A stretch of 64,000 nt of DNA, from NCBI GenBank assembly GCA_036674765.1, contig JARVKI010000004.1, positions 868,001 through 932,000 on the forward strand. The letters run 5' to 3'. The notes under the pieces are model-generated. The model did no database searches, was not told where the DNA came from, and worked only from the letters and a program-made list of their open reading frames with translations. Below are positions 37,544-50,882 of the stretch, piece by piece (the stretch's first letter is position 1; the number at the start of each line of letters is the position of its first letter). The DNA comes from Seiridium cupressi. Lineage: Eukaryota > Ascomycota > Sordariomycetes > Amphisphaeriales > Sporocadaceae. The position numbers were made by a program, and so were the translations under genes.

Positions 37544-40011
37544 CTAGTCCTCGTCGAAGATCTGATACGTGTTCTGCAAAATTGTATCCACAACACGTAC
37601 TTGCCAACCGGAATCCGCAATATTACTGCTTGGGGCCGTGCCCATGAGTGTGGGCCCGAAAACTATGGCGAGATTCTGCGAGTTCATACGGTTTACTCCT
37701 GAATTCTCCATCACACGGTGTAAGTGTAAGGTTAGCGAACGCAGAGTTGCGTAGTTGGGGTCGGGTAATTCATTGATAATAGCATGCAAGCTGTCACGCC
37801 GAACAATGTCATCTTCCTGCTTGGCAGCCTCAATGAAGTCCGTGTAACGTGCTGACGTCAAGAGAGGATCCGGCAGGTCCCGGAAAAACTGTTTGAGTAA
37901 TCCGGCTACACTGTTCACATCATGGAAGAAGTTCTCAGGATTGCGGAAATCCAGGTTATGAGAGCCCGAATCTAGCTTACGTTAGCAAGCCTTTATTACA
38001 GGGATGTCAACGTGCTTACCTGTGTCAAACATATTCTTCAGTTTCTGGATGTGCGTCGCTGAACCAGACAGTCTATAGATGCCTTCAAGCGCCAAACCAT
38101 ATAAATCTACGGCTTGAATGCATTGATGTACAACCATAGAAACTGCCGTGCCATCACGCTCGTACAGATTGTTCAGGGTGATCCCAAACACCTGCTTTGG
38201 CCTGCCGGTGCTGGGTGCAGCTGGTCCTGCCACCGTGCTAGGCGGTGACACGGAACGCACCGACTCTGGCGGTTGGTAAGGGCCAGTCTGTCTTGGTGGC
38301 GACGGACTTTGGTTTTGATGACTCTGGAAAGATAGCGCTCCAAGTTGAGGGGGCCCAGAGTGACTAATAGAACCGGCCCCGTTGCCGTACCTCTGGTGCG
38401 AGTTTGACAGAGCTTGTGTGGAGTTTCTCTGGTTCGACTGTTGCTGTGGCTGTTGTTGTTGCGACTGCTGCTGCGAATGCATGTTCGGTTGGTTGAGCAT
38501 AGCACCATGACTAAAACTTCTCTCGTGTCCAGGCTGCGAGCCTGGTCTCTGAGAAGTACCCATTGTAGCAGGTCCCGTCGTTGGAGGCCCAGCCGAAGGA
38601 GGAAATCCGTACCCCGGAGTTCCTTGGCCGATAGGAGATGACATCGGAGGCTGCGAGCTCGGAGGCTGAGGTTGCTGAGGTTGCTGAGGCACAGATGGTT
38701 GCTGAGACGGCGGGCGGATCTGCTGCTGGTGCATCTGTGTCATGTTGGCCATAGACATATTTGTTTGTGGATTCAACACCGGATGCCGCTCGTATTTCGG
38801 CTCCGATGACTTTGGTGGTAGCTTGCTGTGGAAGCCGAGGATATAATCTTCCAGGTCCTTGCTATTGTCCACGGCCTGAATGACTTCCTTCAAGCTACGT
38901 GACTGGCCAGATTGCTGATTCTTCAGAGGGCTTATTACGAGACCGTTGCTAAGGAGCAGCTTTTCATTGAATGATGCTAAGAAACATTAGCAGCAGGCCT
39001 CAAGTCGGTGATATGGATGCAATCTGAGAGAAGTTCCATCTTGAGCTGTTTGAGACCAGCCAAGTCTTCTGGGGGGGATGGGCGTCAAAGTGTGACATAC
39101 CGAACTTTTGCATTTGCAACGAAGTTGCAGAGTCGCATTCACGTATGAGATCCTGCAGTGCCTTGATAGCTTCTGGTCTCGTAGTGGCAACCATCTGGGC
39201 CTTTTCCGACTGATAAGTCTGCACCTTGCCCATGTAGTCCGTGTCGGCAGCTTGAACCTTTCGCAATAAATCCTCTTCTTGTTGCGCCGCCGACTTGGGG
39301 CCTTTCAGACCAAACATCTTGCCGCCCTGCCGTGCCTCGCCTGTCCTCACGCGGTCGTAGTCTTCCGCGAGCGAGTCGTACTTGGTCTTGGATTTGCGCA
39401 TAGCAGCCTCGATGTCCGCCAGTCGTTGCTCTGCCGCCAAGCCGTTCTGTTTCCAGCCTTTGCGATGCTTTTCCGAAATGGCGGCTACCTCCAAGAGATC
39501 GTCGTGCATCTGATGTAGCGAGGCAGAGAACTGCTGGCCATTCTCCGCCATACGGTCATGTATCAAGAGCATCTCCTCGTAGGCCTGGGAGAAACTGCCT
39601 TGCCGGTGGTCCATATGGTGGATAGTCTCTTGCGTAGCTCTACATAGCTTCTTCATTCCCTTGGCATGTTCATCTTCCAATATCGACCGCTTCTTCAGGA
39701 ACTGGGCGAATTCTTTGGCGGATGCTACGCTCTGCTTGAGACGGTTCAGCATGGTAGAGACACCAATCTACCCAGGTCAGCATGCTCAAGCAGTCCGAGA
39801 GGAGAACAGCCTGGATCCTTACGTCCGAACCAAGCACTTCCTGAACCTCCTTGGACGGCTCTGCATCACCGGCGGCCGATGCGCCCGGCGCGACAGCTCC
39901 ATTCGCTGGGTGGCTCCCGCCATTTTCGACGACGGGGCTGCTTCCAATCGACATGCTCGGCGGTCGCTGGGGAGTGGGAAGATCGACCGACTGGCGGCTA
40001 AAGTCTGCCAT
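37544..40011 (-). CDS. F-BAR and RhoGAP domain protein (Rgd1-like)
   Basis: Four exons (40011-39823, 39767-39101, 38976-38020, 37971-37544) join in phase to give 746 residues. An N-terminal acidic/Pro leader is followed by an F-BAR (FCH) membrane-binding coiled coil from about 64 to 300, starting STMLNRLKQSVASAKEFAQF. The linker (about 320-530) is Gln/Pro/Ser-rich with QQQ runs. The RhoGAP domain starts at about 545; its arginine finger is R587 in GIYRLSG, and the conserved NLAIVFGP motif is present, so it should be active. Rgd1 in yeast stimulates GTP hydrolysis by Rho3 and Rho4 and binds phosphoinositides at growth sites. A similar function in polarity and septation is inferred. The GAP domain is split by a 48-bp intron. 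The gene is intact. Confidence 0.9.
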
Positions 40012-43000
40012 GATGGAGGGAGCGCTGTCGCTAGATGTGCCACATTGACCAGGTAGGATAATGTAGGTATGCTATTGACGTAGGGTTAATGCCAGCGAGT
40101 TGATGTAGGTATGGCACGGCATGAAAGGGTAGCTCGGACAGGTAGCGTAGACCGGTGCCCTGGCGGGGGCTCCATTTACTGGCAAGCGGGTCCGCCTGAC
40201 CGTTGGCGCACAGGCGAGTTACGAAAGCACACTGGTCGCTGGAGTTTAGCGCTGGTTGGGCAGCTGCTCTCAAATTTCTGCTTGTGTCTGTCTACGTTGT
40301 ACCAGGCAGGTTATCGAGTTACAATCGGTAACGCGCCAACCGCTCCAAGAAGCTCGCAGGCCGCGAGGGTGGCGCCATGCTAGACTAAAGGGGAGAGGGC
40401 AATAGGGAAGAGATGAGACGTGGCAGGAGCCTGCTCTCAATGCCTTCAGTTGCGGCATGAATACGAGTGCCATGCCATGATACCTGACTGATTAAATCAC
40501 CATTTGCACCCTAGATCGCCTCCGGAACCCGAACTGCTGCTCTCTTTACTGGGCCAAGGATGACAATAAGACTATCCTCCTTGATCAGTCCCTTTCCACT
40601 CTCCACTCTGCATCAGGGCCGCATGAATATGCCGAAGAACGAGTCGACCTGTTTCCCTGCTTGATCTGGCTGATACGTTTTGGCCTCCAGGGTCCACTGC
40701 AACCTAGTTAGATATTACCGAGTACGGATCCGTAGATCTGGGAGGCTTAGACATGAAACCGCGTAAGTAGCCATCGACACTAAGCCACGGGAGGCAACGG
40801 CCAGATAGGAAAAGGTCCAATGGATGGTTGCTGGACTGCTGACTGCACCACACGAGCGGCCTACTTTGCTTCCGGTTGTGCTTTACCCGCAGATCGCTCC
40901 CCAATAATCCTAACCGATCGCAGTCGGTTCTTGGAATAGAATTTAGCATCACTGTTCTTAGGATTTCTTCTATCCGTGATCGTCAATGAACTAGACGTCA
41001 GAGACCGAGGTCACGCCAACACCTTTCCATAGTCCACTATCGACCAAAGTAACGCGAAAAGTCTCAGACGTCAAACTGTAACGATCCTTATGCTCCTCCA
41101 GGAGGGCGTACGTCCCTACCCGTATCCGCTGCCGTGTGAGCTCGTTAGCCAAGATACAAGATTGCATTCTACAAATCTCGCCCTGTTTTACCAAACCTTA
41201 GTTCTGGTTGCAATCGAGTTTGTTGATCTCTGCAGTCCCATCTCGTATTATGTGGGTGACCACCCTGCGCCTGCGTGTTTGCAGCCGAGCCGATGAAAGA
41301 TGAGATGAATAACCGTCCCAACCCTGGTTTCCAGCCCATGATGCAATGGCCTGTTGTACCAAAAGCCGATCGTTTTCTTTTCGGGACCAACCTGAGACAG
41401 AGATAATCATACCATGCAAATCTAATGTTAGAGGGGCTCCTATATCTCCATTCACATGTTGAAGTATAAGCGCGGTAGACGCTAATCAGATCTAACTTCT
41501 TCACTCACGAAGCACTTGCAAACCGCTTACAGGTTCACGTTTCAGAAATCTCGATCACTTCGGTACCTTGGGAGACTATCAAGCTGGAAATGAGACGCAT
41601 AGACTAGTTCAAAAAAAAATTTTCTTACACTTAGAAAATACAGAGCCTGTGCTTGATGCATTCCAACATTGTTACTTCCACGTCTTAAACATTTTTACGC
41701 AGAAGAGTCCTGCTTATAATTATCTGCCACAAAGAGTATATTATTAATTTTATGGATGGAGTTGAATCTGTTATCTAGTGATAGATTCAGTTCGTATGTT
41801 CAAGAATTAGCTCGTTATCATACGTTATAATACTTGGTTTTGCCATACGTTCTAGAGTTCGCTTCATATGTTGCCATCAACATGCAAGCTATGATGCCCC
41901 TCAGTCTTGCATTGACATAACCCGCCGCCCATAATTATATGTCAACCATTCCGTGCGGTATTATTATGTGACATGATCACGTATACTGCATTCGCGCTCC
42001 CATTCACTCGTTCTCTTCTGTAAGAATCGTCCAGGTTAATAACCACGATGAGAAAATGAGTCCAATATGATGGAGCATCGCTCTATTCCTAAGTTCCGCT
42101 CGTGAGCGATGTTATATGTGTGTGTTCTTCCTATCTGTTATAGGATAGCCATGACAATTTAAAACCAAGGATACCATCTCCGCTTGGCGAGAAAATGCTG
42201 CATAAGCACCAAACAGCATTATATTGGGCAGAAGGTATCTCTGCGATCAGTCTGACAAAACAGCTCTTTAGGCGCTTCGTGTCTCGCCGTTCTTGCTTCT
42301 CACTCTATACAAGCACCTCAATAACGGTTCTAATACACAACATAAAAGAGTACGGGAATTGGTTGTTTAGTGAAAGACCTTGTAATTTTACGAGCGTGGC
42401 TACCATCTCACTTATGCGCATCATTTTTGCTTAAAAGAAAGAGGTTTTGGTTGCGTGGAATCAGACGCTACTCGACGTACCAAGACCGGCTACTTAAAAC
42501 TAACGAATTAAAGTGTGTTAGAAGAAGAAGAAGAATATATATGCAATGCTCGATAGTCGTGGCACAAATGAAAAACTCGGAGACGCTGTGATCTGATGAG
42601 CACTCGCTCTTCTTTATAATTCCCCATAGCATCACGGGGAACGAGTCACACGGGGCTCCCATCCCGGATATAATCATTTCTCTCGGATTCCCGTCTTTAG
42701 TTGAGTATGCGATTATGGTTGGATCCTCAAGTCCGTCGACGTTTCTTAAGATCCATGAACGAAAAAGCCGTGCCATCGACTATCAAATGAACTTTGTGAG
42801 TGGGTGGCGAAGCCCTCACGGCCACTTAGTGTTTCCAAGGCCTTGGTTAAGGAAGAATGATGCAGTCAGGTAACTAGACATATACGTGTTGACTTGCCGC
42901 TCAATTAGTTCATGTGGTGTCCTTTCTACACTCCAAAGTTTTCATACGAAAGAAACTGCTGTGGCTAGGAAGTCAAAGTTTACCTGTACTCTTGAGATGC

Positions 43001-46000
43001 TGGTGATAGAATGGGAATCTGTGAAAGCCATTTAGAATATCGTATATTTCTTTTTTCACTGTTGAACTTCTACTCGTGTCCATCAACCTCTTCATGCACT
43101 CTCAAGCATAGCCTGTCGTCCCTTAACTGCTCACTGCTCACTGCTCGAGTATTTTTTATCAAGCATGTTCTCCTCTTCAGCATGTTTCACTACGTCTACC
43201 GTTACACAAACTACCACACGGTCTACCTCCCCAGGATGGGTAGGATCTTTCTTTAAATTCAGACGATCGTAATTTCGTCCCATAACTCATAAAAAATTCC
43301 CTTGTTGGTCGCCTAAGCAAGAGCCGCACTGTCAGGTTATAGTGGACTTGCACAGTCTGACTCTTTATGGCAAATCGTCGATGATTATAGATTGGGATGC
43401 TGACTTGAGTTATATGGCTCTCAACAGATTTTTAGCTTGCATTCATTAACCTAGATCGGTAATGCAGAAGCACACACACTCATTCCACATACCCAACAGG
43501 GTATTTTGATATGATCAAGATCCTAGAAGTACTTCAGACTTGCAGAACACAACAGGGCGCCGGTCGCAAAACCTTTCAAGTTGGGTAGGTTACATGTACC
43601 TAGAGAACCTAGCGGGGCACGATCAGATCTATCATTCCCATTATTAATGATATTGGTTCTATCATCCTCGAGCATTGTGGCAAATATTGCCAATCTCGAG
43701 GATATATATTAACGATGAACCTATACTCGAATCTGATGACCTACATCTCGGACGTAATTGCGAGAGTGTGAGAGGAGGATTCAAGGACAAAGATCTCTGG
43801 AAAGTCCGTCGTAAGCGACTATGTTACGAGAGTTTGTCTATGAGTGAGATGTACCATGCGATCTATATCCGGTTACGATTGTGCTTTGCAGTGTGCAAAT
43901 TATCCGCGCAATGTGATGTTGTTTGAGGACTGCATCCAGTCTTGTCGTAATCCTCCAAAATGACAAAGGTTGTAGGTATACTTTGCGTTGCAGCACTTGG
44001 CAAACCTGGCTCATTACCACCGGAACTCCACACGACCAACATTTTCACTCTCTTCCGGTGGGTTTCTCGGTTCCAGAGCCATAACTCTGCAAAGAATTAC
44101 AAGTCATCAAATCTTGGCTAGTATGCCAAGATGCTACTTGGCGTCGCCCATCCGGGAGATGGATTTAGGTTCGAACTATGGCTTGACCGCCGAAACCTAC
44201 CAAATTAAATCAACCTTGGTTGCAGGGTTGTACGAAAGATACACTTCACTATTGCCTCATACTGCCGATAGCTTCAAGGGCAATGGCGTTAATCTCATAT
44301 TTTAATAGAAGGCAGTCAAGCCAGTCCTCACGTGTTGGTGTACCAAAGAGAACACAAGTCCTTCGATATGGTAAGGAATATCAACCTACATGTAAGGGGG
44401 CACCTTGAGGTATCGAAGCATATCAGTGGTTTCGCTCGTAGTTTCATCGCGGAAGCTAGAGGCATGCTCAAGGCTTTTATCTAGCTTCTCCCTAAATGAA
44501 CCGCACAGCCTGTACCGGTTTGTGTTTGGAACGCCAAGGAGTTCGGTGGACGACAGATTGCACGGGCTGTAGCAATATCGGGCACGCTTAAGGTGAAGAA
44601 CAACTAAGTCATGAATGGTATCTCAAGCAGTTGTGCTAACGAATGGCTCAACTTCATGGAAATACAAGCCCATGGGATGAACACAAGCAACGTTTTTGTA
44701 ATTTTTATCAATGGTGGGGGTGTCGCTAGGTAAGTCGGATCTCAAACCAAAGCGCCGGGCTTGGCGTGGGTAAGGTGTTGTTCTTGTTGATCCTAGCGCT
44801 TGTCAGGAGAAGTCAGTAGGACGACTTTCGAATCGGAGGACCGAGCACCGGAGCCATTTGGGAGGAACACAGTGATGGCAGCCCACTGGCAAAGCAGCGG
44901 GAACCCGGTCGATCTGTGTTGTTTACAGAACTCAGTCAGGGCTGCCATCCCGACAGTCGCTGGGAGAGACATTTTGGTACGTTGAGATGGATTTCGAGAA
45001 AGCAACCTTGGTGGAGATTCCCGTGAAAGCCATCGCTCCACCTCCCGTTCTCGGTCCAGCCCGGGCGACCCCGTCTCGCAGGGCTAGAGAGAGGCCCCGC
45101 TGTCTAATGTATGTGTATCGCTCTAGCAGTCCACATGATATGACACTTGTCAAGCCATTGTTCGAGGGAAGTGCGGCGTGCTGGCAGCTCCGGTGCCAAG
45201 CCAATGCGCTGCTGTATACATAGAGCCACCGAGTATGACCGGGGACGAGCTTTGCTATTCCGGCACTGAAGTCCACCAAACGAAAGAACGACCATGCCAT
45301 GCTTATGCTCATGCCCATGCATGTTTCTGGTGTCTGCAGGAGCCGCGGTAAGCCTCAAACGGCTCACAAGCCCAGTTCTGGTGTACGATGACTGGGCGGT
45401 GCGGGCTACAGAGTGATGCTCGCACCTTGGTGGTGGCGGCCCCAGTTGCACTCTGCTGATTGCGTGGAAACAAGAAAACGGGAAGAAAGATAATGATGTG
45501 CTGGTGCGATTCTCGGCCGGCGTTGATGCCACCACACCGATAGCGCTCTTCCCCAACATTTCCAGTCGCCAAAATGACAGCTGCAAAGGGGTCTTGGAGC
45601 TTTGCGCCAAAGTAAAAAGCCACCGACCAGCATCGGCGGAGCTAGCTCGAGGTTTGACAGCAAACAGTCGACAGCCAAAGTAGACGGACAGCTCTCCACT
45701 TTCGACTCCCGTATACATAGTGGGCTGCAGTCGTGCTGGTCCGCTCCTCCAGTGGATGGCTCCAACTTGGTGCCCTCAGCACATTTCCATCCCTACGTCC
45801 TTCGAATGGTTCCAGCTGCGTTAGCTAGCCAACGGTAGGCAACTGGCTGCTTGCTAATTTTGCAATGAACCTTTTTAGGGCCAGTCGACGCGGCACGTCC
45901 CTTTGCTGGGAGAGCGGGAAGTAGCTTTTACCTTGCCCTGCGGAGTGCACTAAACCGCCTTGGCTCCAGTCATCAAGAGGAACACAAGTGTGTAAATCGA

Positions 46001-46931
46001 CTGGTAATTGCTCGGTCCATCTCTTGAGCTTTCATTGGCATGGTGTGGCCTGGCCTGGCCTGGCCTGGGCATGGCATGGCATGGCACTGCATACCTAGCA
46101 TGCCATAACCTTCCTGCCTTACTACGAGCTTGCATACATGTACCCAATGAATTATTAGCCAGCCCGCCCTCGCAAGGGAAGCAAACCATTTCATTCCTGT
46201 CATAACCCGAGCTGTCCCTATTCGGAGTACCTACCGTTGGCACTCGGTGGGCCTGGTCAACAACCAAGGGTCGGCAACCACAAAACTCGGATTTACTCTC
46301 TGCACGTCGGCCTACCGCGGTCCAAACTAATAGTACCCCCGTGCTCACATTATTCACCCTTCCACCCTGCATTGCAAGGGTGCCTGTCGCCCGCTGCCCG
46401 TCGCCTGCGCATCTGACTGCATCTAGCGGTCTGAAGGGTAGGTCTTGCTCACTTAAGGGACGCTACGCCTCTCGCGCCTCCGCGCCCTTATCGCAGCTCA
46501 CTTGAATTGCGACTCGCCCGTTATTGCATCATCACCATAAGCGCCTCTCTTCTCCGCATCCTGCCAAAGTCGCATTCAGAATCTCAACCCCGACACAGCA
46601 CAGCCTGGAGTGCATTCTTTGGCCCGTCCTCGCCTCCTTCAACCTCTGCCACTGGAATCTCATTCTCACAATTTACCCGCAACAGCGCTGAGGTCAGGAG
46701 ACAGCCCCGATCCTCCATCTGCTCCACTGCACTGTCCCGCCTTACACGACCACCCAGTGAATATCCATGGACGGTGTTTACCCCCTCACCCGTTCACTCT
46801 GACCCCACCGACTGGATGGCAACTGATCTACTTTCGTCGCACCCCCCACCACCATCGCACGGCGAATTGGGCAGCTCTCGACAGCCACCGCCGGCCCTCC
46901 GTCCTGACTTCATCCTTCCCGCCTGGGACTG
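40012..46931. other. Long gene-poor stretch with AT-rich core
   Basis: Almost 7 kb without a supported gene. The part from about 41.5 to 44.4 kb is visibly more AT-rich, rich in TA steps and stop codons, while the flanks are more balanced. Several frames near 44.8-45.8 kb are open together on both strands, which argues against any one being coding. The last few hundred bases are the 5' region of the RBR ligase gene. No transposase or reverse transcriptase motif is readable. Confidence 0.55.
46042..46087. repeat. Tandem TGGCC / ATGGC repeat
   Basis: Four copies of a TGGCC unit pass directly into four copies of an ATGGC unit. It is a short 5-bp microsatellite of two related units. Confidence 0.8.
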
Positions 46932-46932
46932 A
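46816..46932 (+). promoter_or_regulatory. Possible upstream ORF overlapping the RBR ligase start
   Basis: An ATG at 46816 opens a 38-codon frame whose TGA (46930-46932) shares its A with the main ATG (46932), giving the arrangement TGATG. If the transcript covers this region, the layout would suit termination-reinitiation control of the ligase. Whether it is transcribed cannot be seen. Confidence 0.35.
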
Positions 46933-49153
46933 TGATGATGCCGGCCCATAAGCCTCCCTTACCAGATGGAAGTACGACCGCCATGAGTACAAGCAGTCTG
47001 CCCGAATTAGCGGAGGCCGACTTCTTCGGTCAGGTGTTCCACCTTGCGCCGGACAACGCGGCATCAGTCATCGATGACCTGGTTACGAAAGCAACGGGCT
47101 TGGGGATTTCCGTCTCGCGCTCGTCCATTGCGCTGTCGACGACAGACAAGCGCTTTGCATCTAGCGCCGAATCCAACGTCACAGTAGATACGAGTCATGC
47201 CCGGACTGCTTCCACCGAATCGAAGTGCTCAGCAAGCACTACATTGACGTCTGCTTCGTCCGACAACTATACTCAAGAGTCCATGTCGATGGCGCTGAAT
47301 CGCAAACGGTCGCGAAACCTTGCTTTCTCTCAGTACGACAAGCTTCTTGCACAGATCAATCCGAACCTCGACCAGCCAAAATTTCTAAACCCTTCTCCAC
47401 CGACGGAGCGACACAGCTCGACGGCGAGTCTGTTTAGCGTTAGCACGAGAAAGAGCTATCTGGGCATACGGAATGGGATACTGAAGATTCGCCGTAAACG
47501 GAGACCTTGCCCGTTTCCCGAGGCTCTTGTCAAGTTGGTCAACCCACCATGTGCCAATTCCGTTGGCTAACATCATGATAGTTCTTGTAGTGCGTGCCGA
47601 GAGGATTTCAAACCGGACCAAGTCCTGGAAAAGCTGCCATGCGGGCACAGCTACTGCACAAAATGCCTCCGAATCATGATCAACCAGTCTTCCAAGGACG
47701 AGACCAAGATGCCGCCAAGGTGTTGCACTCAGCCGATACCGGGCCTCATGATCCGGTCACTTCTCAGTCGCGAGGAGCAGACCTCTTTCCTCAAGGCCGT
47801 GCAGCTATACTCGACGCCATGGGAGAACCGCGTGTTTTGTTCCAACCCAAACTGCGGTGAATTTATCCCCCCAAGGGCTAGAGTCGATCCGAAACATCCT
47901 TTTCAAACCACATGCCGCAATTGCCAAAATAGAGTCTGCATTATGTGTAAAAGGGATGCACATCCCTTGGGCTATGACTGCCCTTCCGATGTGGAACTGG
48001 AAGCAGTCTTGAAGATAGGAGAAGCGTCAGGCTGGCGGCGATGTTACAAGTGTCGAAATCTGGTAGAGCTCACTCAAGGTTGTAGCCATATGACTTGTCG
48101 TTGCAGAGCACAGGTGGGTCATTCACTCTCATATAGTGGCGCAATCTTTCATTTCAAATATCACCAGATCGTCCTATTTATGAGCAGCATCGAAAGTTGC
48201 ATAAGCCTATATATACTGACCTATAACAGTTCTGCTATGTCTGTGGTGGCGTCTGGACCACAGTGGGGTGCCCCAACTATTGTAATGGAGAGGAGGAGTT
48301 GGAACGAAGGCGCATCGAAGAAGCGGAACGGCTGGCCGCCCAGGAGGCTCAAGAGGCTCTTGCGAAGGAAGAGGCCGAGAAAGAGGCGGCAGAAAGTGTT
48401 GACGCCGAAGAACGCACCAAAGAATCCATTAAATTTCAGACCTTACGCAATAGCCAGGCAGAGGAACTGGAGAGGTTCCGGGTTTATGAGAGGAAGACAA
48501 AATGGCTCATGTGGACCCGGCAATCCCAGGAGAAGCTTGCCTTGGTGGAAAAGCAGTCAGCTACGATTGAGAAGATGAAAGAGCGCCACGTGAAAACGAC
48601 AGTCAATCTAGAGGACCGTCAGGTCCAAGCCGAGCTCGAGTTACGGAGCTCCCTGGAGCAAAGTGAACGAAACGTACGCATTCGACTGAAGCATATGGAG
48701 GCTTATTGCGATGGCCTGGGCCAAAATCCGAGCTCAGGCATGCCCAGACGAGTGGTCACGGAAAGAGACTTGCGGGAACTTGGACAACAATACAATGTTG
48801 AGAAGAATATGAGGCAACTGCACCAAGCCAAGATCAATGTCATGCGGGATCGGCAAGCCAAAGCTTTGGAGGAGCTCCAACAACGACAGGAATCTGAGCT
48901 GGGAAAACTTTTAGAGAAAGACCACGCAGAGATCGAAGCGTTGGAATCTTCATTCGCCGACCAGGAGGACACGCTCGCCGTGACGTTCAATCGGCGAAGA
49001 CAAACCATGGACAAGCGATGGGAACTTTCGATGCGCATTTTGCAGAAAGAGCTAGAGTCTAAGACGGGGTTGCGATATTCAATTCTTGCCCCTCTACAGT
49101 GGCCTCAGGAGAAGGATTCGTCTGAAGATGGCCTATCACCTGTTGAAGAGTGA
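46932..49153 (+). CDS. RBR (RING-IBR-RING) E3 ubiquitin ligase
   Basis: Three exons, 46932-47533, 47582-48113 and 48230-49153, join in phase to give 685 residues. The first 200 residues are Ser-rich. RING1 starts at SCSAC (C203, C206) and continues with CGHSYCTKC. The IBR contains FCSNPNCGEF and CRNCQNRVCIMCKRD. RING2 runs from RRCYKCRNLVELTQGCSHMTC to FCYVCGG; the expected catalytic Cys of RBR ligases is C368 in QGCSHM. These enzymes form a thioester with ubiquitin on this Cys before transfer to substrate. The last 280 residues are charged and helical, a long coiled coil probably for substrate binding or dimerisation. Intron 1 has a weak donor (GTTGGT) but a good CTAAC branch site; the alternative acceptor at 47590 would delete the first RING cysteine, so I prefer 47582. 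Substrates are unknown. Confidence 0.88.
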
Positions 49154-50636
49154 ATACGCATTCATACACGGCGTATCTTGATCTACGCTTTGACCAGCAG
49201 TAAGTAATAAGTGGCTGGCGATCTCACCTTTCTCAGGGCCCTTCATGGCAACGCATGGGCCGCAATTTCCTTTGTTGCCGAGGGATATACCAGCGATCAG
49301 CTTTGGGAGTTTCTAACATTTTGATCATTTTGTCAGTCCCTGTGATGAGTTTGCATCACAATGCGACCTTTGCTTCACATTGTCGGCATTTCATTTGGTT
49401 TTTGTATCTTTTTTTTTTTTTTTCATAGCATAAGGATATACCCAGCCATTATCGGCATTGAGCACGCATTTACCGGAAGTTGGCATACATGGGAGTTTTG
49501 GATTACACATTGGCTCTTTTGTTGTTGATAGCCCGAGATCTCACGATAGGTTCTTGCCCGTCTAGTCCTCGAATATTTCCCGAATCATGGATTATCTGTT
49601 CATAGCTATCTCATATGAATAAATGTAACATTTTAAGCTATCCCAACTGTCTCGTTCTCCAGTGGCATGCTGCTAACCCTGCAAACAATCTCCCGCGCTT
49701 TCGGATACAGCCAGACCTCAAATAGGGCGTCATGTATCTCTAAAAGTTGTTCTACCTACGAGTGTAGAAAGATTCGATCCCCGTTAGATGAGCCGCCGCC
49801 TCATTTGAGGTTTTGGGAATGGGCAATGACCATGCTCTATTACAGTGAATTCTAGTCAATTAACTAGCAACCCAATATCATCCGAATGGACTCCATGGCC
49901 AGTAAGTAGCACACCTATGCCCATTACACAAACCCCCATACTAGTAGTCATCGAACAAAGAAGGCACAATCGGGGCAGTCTGCAAAACTGTTTTCTCTTG
50001 GCCGGTTTCTGTTGTCTAGTTTCCATTCAGAGACCGAACTTCATCTAGGTCAGAGTCGTTAAGTGTATCAACAGGAAATGTCTCGAACAGTGGGGCTGAA
50101 AGTCGCGAGTTTGTATTTCAATACCTCCCATCCGCAACTCATATGAACTGTTTTATCTACGAGTTCTTTCATTGTCTGCTGCGCTATAAATGGCCATCAT
50201 ATGTTCCATGTTCGCCACTTGACAAGCTATCTTGTTGTTGTCACGTTCGTGTGAGCAAAACAAAGTCCATGAAACCCATGGCCTCGCAGAGGTTTGGCCG
50301 TGACTGCAGGTAATATTATGAAGAATCAATTTCCTCCCATATCAAAAGCACAGCCAAAATCTTCATCGCCAATTACCCTTTCATCGACTTGGCATATTAT
50401 ACGATGCTAGATCCCCAGCCTTTAGCGACCATCATTATCTCACAATAATCCGGTTTTATCATACAGACAGTTCTTAGCAATATGATTATACAAAAGACTT
50501 CAACCTCAGATAGGCGTAAATGTTGCGATGATAGCTCAGAGGAGCAGTTGGTGTGAGCAGATTTGGTTATATTCTGCCTAATATTGTCTATCTGGGAAGC
50601 AGAAACTTTAACCCCCACCCCAGACATGAGCTGCAA

Positions 50637-50671
<35 letters not shown>

Positions 50672-50844
50672 GTTTTGTTTTGTGTGGGTGATTTCCAACA
50701 AAACGACGACAGTAAAAAACCCGAATTTTATGGTGAATTTTTTTATTTGTTTTTGACCCAAAAATAACAACAAANNNNNNNNNNTTCAATATTTTTTTTT
50801 TCTGGGTAAAATAAAAATAACCCCCCCCCCCACCCCTCACCCTC

Positions 50845-50882
<38 letters not shown>

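Noticed and set aside
45104..45718. 204-codon - strand frame
   Set aside because: Three frames are open together over this region, pointing to composition and not coding.
49760..49790. GATTCGATCCC motif resembling a tRNA B box
   Set aside because: No matching A box or acceptor-stem pairing upstream, so no tRNA can be folded.
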